Positions 1-5,451 of a stretch of DNA of 5,451 bases are shown here, one piece after another. The notes under the pieces are model-generated. The model saw only the letters and a list, made by a program, of their open reading frames with translations, did not search any database and was not told the DNA's origin. Numbering within the stretch: position 1 is the first letter of the stretch; each line of letters starts with the position of its first letter. A program made the position numbers and the translations under genes. The stretch covers positions 1 to 5,451 of the forward strand of contig JALHUQ010000436.1 of NCBI GenBank assembly GCA_022866645.1, written 5' to 3'. This DNA is from Woeseiaceae bacterium. Its GTDB lineage: Bacteria; Pseudomonadota; Gammaproteobacteria; Steroidobacterales; Woeseiaceae.

Positions 1-333
1 CAGTAGAATTTTTTCATCGTGAATGATGACGATTTCGGGCAAGGTTCGCGCGAAATCCTTGAACAGTCGGTCTCTGCCTTGAATCTTTTCATCGCGCTCA
101 CCGAGCGCATCGAACAATCGATTGACGTTCTTCGCAATCTGCCCTGTCGCCGGATCGTCAGGTATCGTTAACCTGTGACCCACCGATGCATCTTTCGATG
201 CCTCCAGCATTTCAACATTGAGACGTTCAACCCGTCGAACCAGATTGCTGCGCGAAACCCACAGCCAGACTAAAATCCCCACAGCCACTGCGGCGAACGA
301 TGTCAGTGAAACTATAATGGCGAAGGATGACAT
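1..333 (-). CDS. Membrane-anchored probable signalling protein, N-terminal part (partial)
   Basis: This reading frame stays open from an ATG at 333-331 to the left edge, giving 111 residues with no stop. The start is well bounded: the codon just before it (336-334) is an in-frame TGA. A weak GGG at 342-340 may serve as ribosome binding site. Residues 5-26 form one hydrophobic segment (IIVSLTSFAAVAVGILVWLW), followed by basic residues (R28, R33, R34), which predicts a cytoplasmic C-terminal side. Residues 32-85 look like a helical, HAMP-like linker with a conserved-looking DDPATGQIAKNVNRLFDAL stretch. Residues 90-111 (LFKDFARTLPEIVIIHDEKILL) resemble the start of a PAS sensor domain. By family analogy the missing part could hold GGDEF/EAL or histidine kinase domains, but none is visible. 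It is divergent from the methyltransferase gene. Coding status is fairly sure; the function is inferred. Confidence 0.72.
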   Translation of the reverse strand, partial: MSSFAIIVSLTSFAAVAVGILVWLWVSRSNLVRRVERLNVEMLEASKDASVGHRLTIPDDPATGQIAKNVNRLFDALGERDEKIQGRDRLFKDFARTLPEIVIIHDEKILL

Positions 334-615
334 TCAGAACCCAAAATCAGCGCGAAAGTATCGAGATTCAACCAAGTAGGTGATGTTCATTTGTTATTAT
401 TAGGCTCAATACGCATCGCCGTTAGCAGCAATGTCGGGTATAAGAAGCTTACATAAATCAAGCATCTGTAAGCATATCTCAGCTACACGACCCCGCTGCG
501 GCGATTCACCATAATTCAAGAAGAGCGTACTCTTGACGACGCCAATTAGTCTCCACCAGTACGGCGCAACGCCTATTTTTCTAATTAATTTCAGTGATAT
601 ACAGGTAATACAAGC
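334..615. promoter_or_regulatory. Divergent intergenic region between the left-edge gene and the methyltransferase gene
   Basis: These 282 bases separate two genes transcribed away from each other, so both promoters should lie here. The stretch is more AT-rich than the flanking genes, especially around 571-610. I see no convincing sigma70 pair: TTGACG at 533-538 resembles a -35 box but has no -10 box 16-18 bases downstream. Small symmetric elements are present: a 7-bp inverted repeat at 447-473, an imperfect dyad at 516-536 (TCAAGA and TCTTGA arms), and the palindrome AATTAATT at 583-590. The only ribosome binding site candidate for the plus-strand gene is a weak AGG at 603-605. No RNA gene is recognisable. 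Confidence 0.5.
447..473. repeat. Short inverted repeat (7-bp arms, 13-base spacer)
   Basis: GCTTACA at 447-453 is an exact reverse complement of TGTAAGC at 467-473. The symmetry stops on both sides. It lies in the middle of the divergent intergenic region, where a dimeric regulator could bind, but arms of this length also occur by chance, and no known operator consensus is recognised. Confidence 0.3.
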
Positions 616-1266
616 ATGAATACAGATTTTGCCCGCCAGCAAATGATTGAACAGCAAGTCCGCGCGTGGGCCGTTCTTGATGTCAACGTCCTGGAAGGCC
701 TGAAAGAAGTGCCTCGAGAACTGTTTGTCCCGGATGGATATGAAGCGCTTGCCTTCGCCGACACCGAGATTCCTATCGGCCATGGTCAGTGGATGATGAC
801 GCCGACGATCGAAGGTCGGGTTCTTCAAGCTCTCGGACTTGCGGGAGGCGAGAATGTCCTGGAGATCGGCACCGGCAGCGGTTTCCTTACTGCCGTGCTC
901 GCGAAATTATCCGCGCATGTTACGAGTATCGACATTCATGATGATTTTCTTGACTCGGCTAGACATCGTCTGGATCTCTGCGACATCAAAAACGTCGAAC
1001 TCATCAAGATGGATGGTACAAAAGAGTTACCCAATGGAACATTTGATGCCATAGCGGTCACTGGATCCATGCAAACGCTCGATTCGCGGCTGGTCGACGC
1101 ATTGAGTCCTGGCGGGCGTCTATTTATCGTCCTGGGTGATGCACCGGCAATGACAGCAACCCGAGTGATGCGCTTCGACGTCGATACGTGGCAAAGTGAT
1201 ACTCTGTTTGAGACCAGCTTGCCGCCGCTGGTCAATGGCGCGTTACCGCCACAGTTTTCGTTTTAG
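616..1266 (+). CDS. Protein-L-isoaspartate O-methyltransferase family protein (atypical active site)
   Basis: This is a 216-residue cytoplasmic SAM-dependent methyltransferase of the PCMT family, close to the usual length (E. coli Pcm has 208). Visible motifs are VPRELFVP at 32-39, the SAM-binding loop VLEIGTGSGF at 81-90, the acidic post-I strand SIDIHDD at 104-110, FDAIAVTGS at 143-151, LSPGGRLFIVLG at 163-174 and a C-terminal PPLVNGALPP at 203-212. Canonical enzymes have GQTISQP before motif I, where the serine is part of the isoaspartate site; here the aligned stretch is GQWMMTP (57-63). VTAAP is likewise replaced by VTGSM. SAM binding is therefore likely, while repair of isoaspartyl residues is doubtful. 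The ATG at 616 fits the family N-terminus (ending in MIEQQVR) and has a weak AGG 10 bases upstream. The gene ends in TAG, 140 bases before tolC on the same strand; methyltransferases of this type are known next to tolC in other proteobacteria. I would not name it pcm without further support. Confidence 0.9.
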   Translation: MNTDFARQQMIEQQVRAWAVLDVNVLEGLKEVPRELFVPDGYEALAFADTEIPIGHGQWMMTPTIEGRVLQALGLAGGENVLEIGTGSGFLTAVLAKLSAHVTSIDIHDDFLDSARHRLDLCDIKNVELIKMDGTKELPNGTFDAIAVTGSMQTLDSRLVDALSPGGRLFIVLGDAPAMTATRVMRFDVDTWQSDTLFETSLPPLVNGALPPQFSF

Positions 1267-1289
1267 AGTAAGAAGTTGTGCGATCAGCG

Positions 1290-1346
1290 AAACCAGTTGC
1301 GGGTCTGTTGCATCTAAACAGGGCATGAAAACATTCCAACTGGTTT
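1290..1346. repeat. Nested inverted repeat upstream of tolC
   Basis: AAACCAGTTG at 1290-1299 is an exact reverse complement of CAACTGGTTT at 1337-1346, with 37 bases between the arms. Inside lies a smaller hairpin, CTGTT at 1305-1309 and AACAG at 1317-1321, with a 7-base loop. The outer right arm ends 15 bases before the TATAAC candidate -10 box, so it covers the place where a -35 box would sit. No T-run follows the right arm, so it is not a standard intrinsic terminator. It could be an operator or a leader/trailer RNA structure; this is inference. Confidence 0.5.
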
Positions 1347-1356
1347 AGTGATGTAG

Positions 1357-1367
1357 TAGACTATAAC
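1357..1367 (+). promoter_or_regulatory. Candidate -10 region of a tolC promoter
   Basis: TATAAC at 1362-1367 matches the sigma70 -10 consensus at five of six positions and would start transcription near 1374, about 33 bases before the tolC ATG. No good -35 hexamer is found 16-18 bases upstream (the best, CTGGTT at 1340-1345, matches two of six), and there is no extended TGn element. A promoter here would either need an activator or be wrong, in which case tolC depends on read-through from the methyltransferase gene. Confidence 0.3.
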
Positions 1368-1406
1368 ACCTTAAGTCAAAGACAGTTCACCCCGGAACGG
1401 TAAAAG

Positions 1407-2825
1407 ATGAAAAAAGTTAATAATATCAATGTATTACTATCTTTGCTTGGCGCCTTCGTGCTGTCGGGCCCTGCTCAAGCCGAGTCCTTGCTGGAGATTT
1501 ACCAGCAGGCCCTGCAAAGCGATCCTCAGATTCATGAGGCCGAGGCGAGGCATCTTGCGGCGCTCGAAGCCAAGCCCCAGGCTCGCGGTGTGATGTTGCC
1601 GCAGATCAATGCGACCGGCGACTGGAACGAGACGGACGTGTCAGGATCCAGTTTTTCGTTTATTAATGGCGAGACGACGACCTTTGACCAATCGGCTACC
1701 AACACGTTCTGGGGTGTCAGCTTGCGACAGTCTCTGTTCCGCTGGGACCAGATTGTCAATCTGAAGCGCGCCGACAAAACCGTTACTCGAGCCGAAGCAG
1801 TCCGAGAGGCTGCGCAGCAGGACCTTATTGTTCGAGTTGCACAGCGCTATTTCGATGTCCTCGCCGCTGAAGATCGTCTGACGTCCATAAACGCCAACCG
1901 CGAGGCGATCGCGCGCCAACTCGAGCAGGCCAAACAACGATTCGAGGTTGGTCTCATTGCGATAACGGACGTACAGGAATCGCAGGCGGCCTATGATCAA
2001 TCCGTAGCGAGCGAAATCGGCGCGAAACGGACGCTTGCCACTGCGCGCAATCTCATGCGTGAAATAACCGGGCAGTACATTTCTGAATATGATGCGCCGG
2101 CAGACGACTTTCCCTTAGTGAATCCGGCGGACGATGAAACAAGCTGGGTCGAACTCTCGCTGGCACAAAATCTGAACCTCGTCGCGAGCCGACTTGATGA
2201 ACAGCTCGCTCGTGACGAAATTTCATACCGTCGCAATGGCTACTATCCAACGCTGGATCTTGTTGTCAGCACCGGTGAAAGCACATCCGAAGGAGACGTC
2301 TTCTCGAGCAGCTCCGCCGGTAACTTCACGAACAATTTTGACGACGCCAATGACCGGGATGTCGTTTCCCTGCAGTTCACCGTGCCGCTATTCGCCGGCG
2401 GCTACAATTCATCACGCGTAAAGGAAGCGGTCTACCTGCATCGCGCCAGCCGCGAGCAGCTGCAGCGCATCACACGAGAGACAGAGCGGCAGGCTCGGGA
2501 TGCCTACCTCGGCGTCCTTGCCGAGATCAGTCGGGTAAAGGCGCTGGATCAGGCTGTTGCCTCCAGCACGACGGCCCTGCAGGCGACCCAGGCGGGCTAT
2601 GAAGTTGGAACGCGAACGATCGTCGAAGTACTGAATTCGCAGTTTTCGCTGTATGTGGCGATCACGAACTTCTACCAGAGCCGGTACGACTACATCATGA
2701 ACGCACTGCGCCTGAAACAGGCCGCCGGCACTCTGGAGATACAGGATCTGGAGAAGATTGATCGGTGGTTAAAAGACCGCCCGTCACCCGAAGAAGCCGC
2801 CGCCGCAAGACAGCAACGCTCCTAG
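1407..2825 (+). CDS. tolC: TolC family outer membrane protein (efflux / type I secretion channel)
   Basis: TolC trimers form the outer-membrane barrel and periplasmic tunnel used by tripartite efflux pumps and type I secretion systems. The 472-residue protein starts with a Sec signal peptide (MKK, hydrophobic 9-20, likely cleavage after GPAQA at residue 25). The two internal family repeats are visible: LLEIYQQALQSDP (28-40) with LPQINATGDW (64-73) and SLRQSLFRWD (105-114), then AQNLNLVASRLDEQ (253-266) with YYPTLDL (279-285) and QFTVPLFAGG (323-332). Long Ala/Gln-rich heptad-like helices surround both. A Ser/Asn/Asp-rich stretch (293-316) probably forms an extracellular loop. The gate segment AGYEVGTRTIVEVLN (396-410) keeps the equivalents of E. 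coli Tyr362 and Arg367, but Asp371 and Asp374 are Glu and Asn. The ATG has GGAACGG (1394-1400) as a modest ribosome binding site, six bases upstream. The end overlaps convergent waaA by four bases. Confidence 0.96.
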   Translation: MKKVNNINVLLSLLGAFVLSGPAQAESLLEIYQQALQSDPQIHEAEARHLAALEAKPQARGVMLPQINATGDWNETDVSGSSFSFINGETTTFDQSATNTFWGVSLRQSLFRWDQIVNLKRADKTVTRAEAVREAAQQDLIVRVAQRYFDVLAAEDRLTSINANREAIARQLEQAKQRFEVGLIAITDVQESQAAYDQSVASEIGAKRTLATARNLMREITGQYISEYDAPADDFPLVNPADDETSWVELSLAQNLNLVASRLDEQLARDEISYRRNGYYPTLDLVVSTGESTSEGDVFSSSSAGNFTNNFDDANDRDVVSLQFTVPLFAGGYNSSRVKEAVYLHRASREQLQRITRETERQARDAYLGVLAEISRVKALDQAVASSTTALQATQAGYEVGTRTIVEVLNSQFSLYVAITNFYQSRYDYIMNALRLKQAAGTLEIQDLEKIDRWLKDRPSPEEAAAARQQRS

Positions 2826-4096
2826 TCAGACGCCTCATGGGCAAGTAGCGGCTCCAGCAATACCAGGAGCCGCTTTAGTGAGCCGCGATTTTGCTCGAGT
2901 ATTTTTAGCCCGTTCTTGCCGATCTTCTCGGCTTCATCAGGTCTATCGATCAATTCGGAAACCGTGGCCGCCAGCTCGGCGCTATCTGCAACGATTCGAC
3001 ACGCACCCAACTCAACAAAACTTTCGGCGATTTCCTGCGCATTGAAAAGGTGCGGTCCCGTAACGATAGGCAAACCTTGAGCTGCTGGCTCCAACAGGTT
3101 ATGCCCACCGACCGGTACCAGACTGCCGCCGACGAAGGCGATGTCACTCGCCGCGAAGAAAAGTGGCACCTCGCCCATGGTATCGACAAGAAATACCTCG
3201 GTTGCAGCATCGCAAGACTGCCGCTCTGTCCTGGCGACAGCGCGGAACCCCAGTCTTTCAGTCAACTCCCGGACACTGCCAAATCGTTCAGGATGACGGG
3301 GAATCAGTACGAGAAGTAACGCAGGGTGATTTTCGAGCAAGGTCCGGTGCGCTTCGAGTACCTGTTGCTCCTCGCCCTCGTGCGTACTCGCGGCAATCCA
3401 TACCGGACGCTTTCCGAACAGCGTGCTGCGTAATAATGCGCCTTCGCTGGCGATGTTAGGTTCGAGTTTGACATCGAACTTGATATTGCCAGTCACCAAT
3501 GTGCGCTCTGGATTCGCGCCGAGTTCCAGAAATCTGTTGGCATCCGCCTGTGTTTGCGCGGCGATGATAATGCCATGCGACAGTGTTTCCCGAATTAAGG
3601 GCAGCCAGCGGCGGTAGCCGGGTATCGATTTCGGTGATATTCGTGCGCTGACAAGAATAAGAGGAATTTTTCTAACCCCACAGCCACGGTACAGATTTGG
3701 CCATATTTCGGTTTCCATGATCATGGCAGCACGCGGATGCACAGAAGAAAAGAAACTCCGAATCGCATTCGGAAATTCGAATGGGATATAGCAGTGCTGA
3801 ACATCGTCACCAAAAAGCGCAGCGACCCTCGCGGCACCGGTTGGTGTTACCGTAGTGACGACAAGTTTCTGGCCAGGACAGCGCTCAATCAACGCGCGAA
3901 TCAGGGGCACGGCGGCCTGAACCTCACCAACCGAAACAGCATGAACCCATATGCATTCATCAAGCTTGGGGAAGCCGAAACCAAAGCGCTGCCCCAGCCT
4001 GTCCAGATAAGATCGGTTGGCAATGCCTCTGATCAACCAGTAGACGGCGAACGGGATCAGTAACAGATAAGTCAGCAGGTTATAGAGTAGCTGCAC
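2822..4096 (-). CDS. waaA: 3-deoxy-D-manno-octulosonic acid (Kdo) transferase
   Basis: WaaA (KdtA, family GT30) moves Kdo from CMP-Kdo to the lipid A precursor at the inner face of the cytoplasmic membrane, the first step of LPS core assembly. The 424-residue length matches E. coli WaaA (425). An N-terminal membrane anchor (residues 3-23, LLYNLLTYLLLIPFAVYWLI) is followed by VHAVSVGE (51-58), whose Glu58 aligns with the catalytic base. Then come METEIWPN (127-134), TGNIKFD (202-208), ASTHEGEE (236-243), PRHPERF (266-272), DTMGE (305-309) and the nucleotide-sugar site GGSLVPVGGHNLLEP (323-337). Whether it adds one, two or more Kdo units cannot be read from the sequence. The start codon is GTG at 4096-4094; its G is the last base of the hldE stop (TAGTG), and no clear Shine-Dalgarno sequence precedes it, which suggests translational coupling. 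The hydrophobic start matches the family, which supports this GTG. Confidence 0.97.
   Translation of the reverse strand: MQLLYNLLTYLLLIPFAVYWLIRGIANRSYLDRLGQRFGFGFPKLDECIWVHAVSVGEVQAAVPLIRALIERCPGQKLVVTTVTPTGAARVAALFGDDVQHCYIPFEFPNAIRSFFSSVHPRAAMIMETEIWPNLYRGCGVRKIPLILVSARISPKSIPGYRRWLPLIRETLSHGIIIAAQTQADANRFLELGANPERTLVTGNIKFDVKLEPNIASEGALLRSTLFGKRPVWIAASTHEGEEQQVLEAHRTLLENHPALLLVLIPRHPERFGSVRELTERLGFRAVARTERQSCDAATEVFLVDTMGEVPLFFAASDIAFVGGSLVPVGGHNLLEPAAQGLPIVTGPHLFNAQEIAESFVELGACRIVADSAELAATVSELIDRPDEAEKIGKNGLKILEQNRGSLKRLLVLLEPLLAHEASD
2847..2876 (+). terminator. Candidate tolC terminator hairpin inside the 3' end of waaA
   Basis: AGCGGCTCC at 2847-2855 and GGAGCCGCT at 2866-2874 form a perfect, GC-rich 9-bp stem with a 10-base loop, starting 21 bases after the tolC stop. 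Three T residues end the structure on the plus strand (2874-2876), a short tail for an intrinsic terminator. On the minus strand the stem is followed by ACTTG, so it should not stop waaA transcription. The stem is also waaA coding sequence (Arg-Leu-Leu ... Leu-Glu-Pro-Leu), so codon choice alone could have produced it. Confidence 0.45.
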
Positions 4097-5451
4097 TAGT
4101 CGCTGAGCTTGTCGATAATTCGACTCGACGAGAGGCCGTCACGAAACGCCAAAACCCGAACCTCGCCGCCATTTTGCAAAACATCTTTGCCACCCGCGAT
4201 GTCGTCGGGCTTGTAATCGCCGCCTTTGACGAGAACGTCCGGAAGCACGTCGGCAATCAATGCAGCGGGAGTGTCGCCCGAAAATGGCACAACCCAATCC
4301 ACGGCGGCAAGACCTGCCAGTACCAGCATGCGATCTTCAAGCACGTTAATGGGTCGAGTCTCACCTTTGAGGCGGCGGACTGATGCGTCATCGTTGACTG
4401 CCACAATCAGGCGGTCACCGAGACTCTTTGCTTCCTCAAGATACGCTACATGTCCCGCATGCAGCACATCGAAAACGCCGTTCGTCATGATGACCCGCTC
4501 GCCGCGATCGCGGGATTCGGCAACGATCAACTTCAGTTCTTCCAGCCCCAGCAGTGCACGCCCGCCTTGACCGCGCTCGTGTAACGACAGGCTGATTTCG
4601 CCCGGCGTGACCGTGGCCACGCCAATCTTCCGCACTACAAGTCCCGCAGCGATATTGGCCAATGCCGCTGACGAGGTCAGACTTTGGCCGCTCGCGACGG
4701 CGCCCGCGAGCGTTGCAATGACAGTATCTCCAGCGCCAGTCACGTCAAAGACTTCTCGCGCCCGCGTAGAGAGAAATACTGGCTCCTTATCGGCTTCAAG
4801 AAGCAACATGCCTTTCTCACTTCTCGTCACAAGTAAGGCGTCAAGGTCCAGATCATCCAGCATCTCTCGCGCGCGCTCGACAAGTTTCTCGTCGCTATCG
4901 CAAACGCCAACGACGGCTTCAAATTCAGCCTGATTCGGTGTGATTACGGAAGCACCGCGATATTTTTCGAGATCGCTTCCCTTTGGGTCAACCAGCGCTG
5001 GCACACCGGCCTCCCGACATGCAGAAATCATTGCGACGATGTCGGTCAGCGCGCCCTTGCCATAATCGGATAGCACGACAGCACCGGCTCCCTTGAGGGA
5101 TTTGCGCAGCAAGCGAAGGACCTCTCCGCCCGGCACGGCGCTTGTATTTTCCTGATCGAGACGGATTAATTGTTGACCCCGGCTCTGAACTCGCGTCTTC
5201 GTGATGGTTGGTCGATCTTTGACTGTGTGCAAATCGCAGGCGATATCACGACTCTTCAAGATCGCACGTAATGAAGCAGCCGCATCGTCGTTTCCGACCA
5301 CACCGATCAACCGGGTTGTTACTCCCAGACTGGCCAGGTTAACCGCGACGTTGGCGGCACCACCTGGGCGATCGTCGGTTTCTTGCACGTGGACAACCGG
5401 GACCGGCGCTTCCGGGGAAATTCGGCCGGTTGAGCCGAACAAATAGCGGTC
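4096..5451 (-). CDS. hldE: Bifunctional D-beta-D-heptose 7-phosphate kinase / D-beta-D-heptose 1-phosphate adenylyltransferase (partial, N-terminus missing)
   Basis: HldE makes ADP-D-glycero-beta-D-manno-heptose for the LPS inner core: the N-terminal PfkB (ribokinase-like) domain phosphorylates heptose 7-phosphate at O-1, and the C-terminal domain adenylylates the bisphosphatase product. The 451 visible residues begin at DRYLFGSTGR, which aligns with Asp22 of the 477-residue E. coli protein, so about 21 residues lie beyond the edge. Counting from there, kinase motifs are RPGGAANVAVNLASLG (28-43), LSDYGKG (127-133), VDPKG (154-158) and DVTGAGDTV (236-244) with catalytic Asp242. The nucleotidyltransferase part has TNGVFDVLHAGHVAYL (323-338) with HxGH at 331-334, AVNDDASVRRLKG (351-363) and VKGGDYKP (408-415). 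Both active sites look intact. It ends in TAG directly overlapping the waaA start, forming an LPS-core operon whose promoter is outside the window. A TTG at 5442-5440 is not the real start, since homology continues upstream. Confidence 0.97.
   Translation of the reverse strand, partial: DRYLFGSTGRISPEAPVPVVHVQETDDRPGGAANVAVNLASLGVTTRLIGVVGNDDAAASLRAILKSRDIACDLHTVKDRPTITKTRVQSRGQQLIRLDQENTSAVPGGEVLRLLRKSLKGAGAVVLSDYGKGALTDIVAMISACREAGVPALVDPKGSDLEKYRGASVITPNQAEFEAVVGVCDSDEKLVERAREMLDDLDLDALLVTRSEKGMLLLEADKEPVFLSTRAREVFDVTGAGDTVIATLAGAVASGQSLTSSAALANIAAGLVVRKIGVATVTPGEISLSLHERGQGGRALLGLEELKLIVAESRDRGERVIMTNGVFDVLHAGHVAYLEEAKSLGDRLIVAVNDDASVRRLKGETRPINVLEDRMLVLAGLAAVDWVVPFSGDTPAALIADVLPDVLVKGGDYKPDDIAGGKDVLQNGGEVRVLAFRDGLSSSRIIDKLSD

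Noticed and set aside
516..538. TTGACG (533-538) as a -35 box for the methyltransferase gene, with the overlapping TCAAGA/TCTTGA dyad
   Set aside because: No -10-like hexamer lies 16-18 bases downstream, and the dyad is short and imperfect, so I list it only within the intergenic entry.
406..828. 140-codon open frame on the minus strand across the divergent region and the start of the methyltransferase gene
   Set aside because: Over half of it is antisense to a conserved gene, it has no recognisable motif, and its composition does not look like a real protein.
1290..1346. The inverted repeat as an intrinsic terminator of the methyltransferase gene
   Set aside because: The loop is long (37 bases) and no T-run follows the right arm.
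1532..2421. Open frames in other frames within tolC (minus 1532-1777, 1641-2000, 1997-2236; plus 2194-2421)
   Set aside because: They are shadows of the tolC coding sequence without motifs or ribosome binding sites of note.
3050..4063. Several plus-strand open frames of 64-108 codons opposite waaA
   Set aside because: They overlap each other and lie fully antisense to waaA, whose catalytic motifs are intact; none shows recognisable motifs.
4226..4933. Open frames on the plus strand (4226-4570 and 4607-4933) opposite hldE
   Set aside because: They are Ser/Arg/Thr-rich shadows of the conserved hldE reading frame, with no family resemblance.
5440..5442. TTG as the start codon of hldE, giving a 448-residue protein
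   Set aside because: The codons before it (Asp-Arg-Tyr) continue the HldE homology to the edge, so the gene is cut by the window and not started here.
1..5451. Mobile element, CRISPR array, tRNA or phage-related sequence
   Set aside because: I looked for terminal repeats, regularly spaced repeats, cloverleaf-like sequence and integrase or transposase motifs on both strands and saw none.

Overview
The window looks like ordinary chromosomal DNA from a Gram-negative bacterium, most likely a gammaproteobacterium. It carries lipopolysaccharide core genes (hldE, waaA), an outer-membrane TolC channel with a signal peptide, and proteins that resemble their E. coli counterparts over their full length. 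Base composition looks moderate and even by eye. I see no mobile element, CRISPR array, tRNA or rRNA, and I cannot place the organism to genus.

Layout from left to right. Positions 1-333 (minus strand) hold the first 111 codons of a membrane-anchored, probably signalling, protein that runs off the left edge. Positions 334-615 are a divergent intergenic region with small dyads. Positions 616-1266 (plus) encode a protein of the L-isoaspartate O-methyltransferase family that lacks the usual TIS active-site motif. Positions 1267-1406 are a gap with a 10-bp inverted repeat and a possible -10 box. Positions 1407-2825 (plus) encode TolC. Positions 2822-4096 (minus) encode WaaA (Kdo transferase), convergent with tolC; the two stop codons share one CTAG. 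Positions 4096-5451 (minus) encode HldE, missing about 21 N-terminal residues at the right edge.

The genes form two envelope-related units. The hldE-waaA pair is a tight operon (stop and start overlap as TAGTG) that supplies activated heptose and attaches Kdo to lipid A, so it builds the inner LPS core. The methyltransferase-tolC pair points the other way and provides the outer-membrane exit duct for efflux and type I secretion; the role of the methyltransferase is unknown. A GC-rich hairpin just past the tolC stop, inside the end of waaA, may end tolC transcription.

I found no convincing undescribed system. The points most worth a second look are the degenerate methyltransferase paired with tolC, the inverted repeat before tolC, the shared CTAG with an embedded hairpin, and the use of TAG as stop codon by all four genes whose ends are visible.
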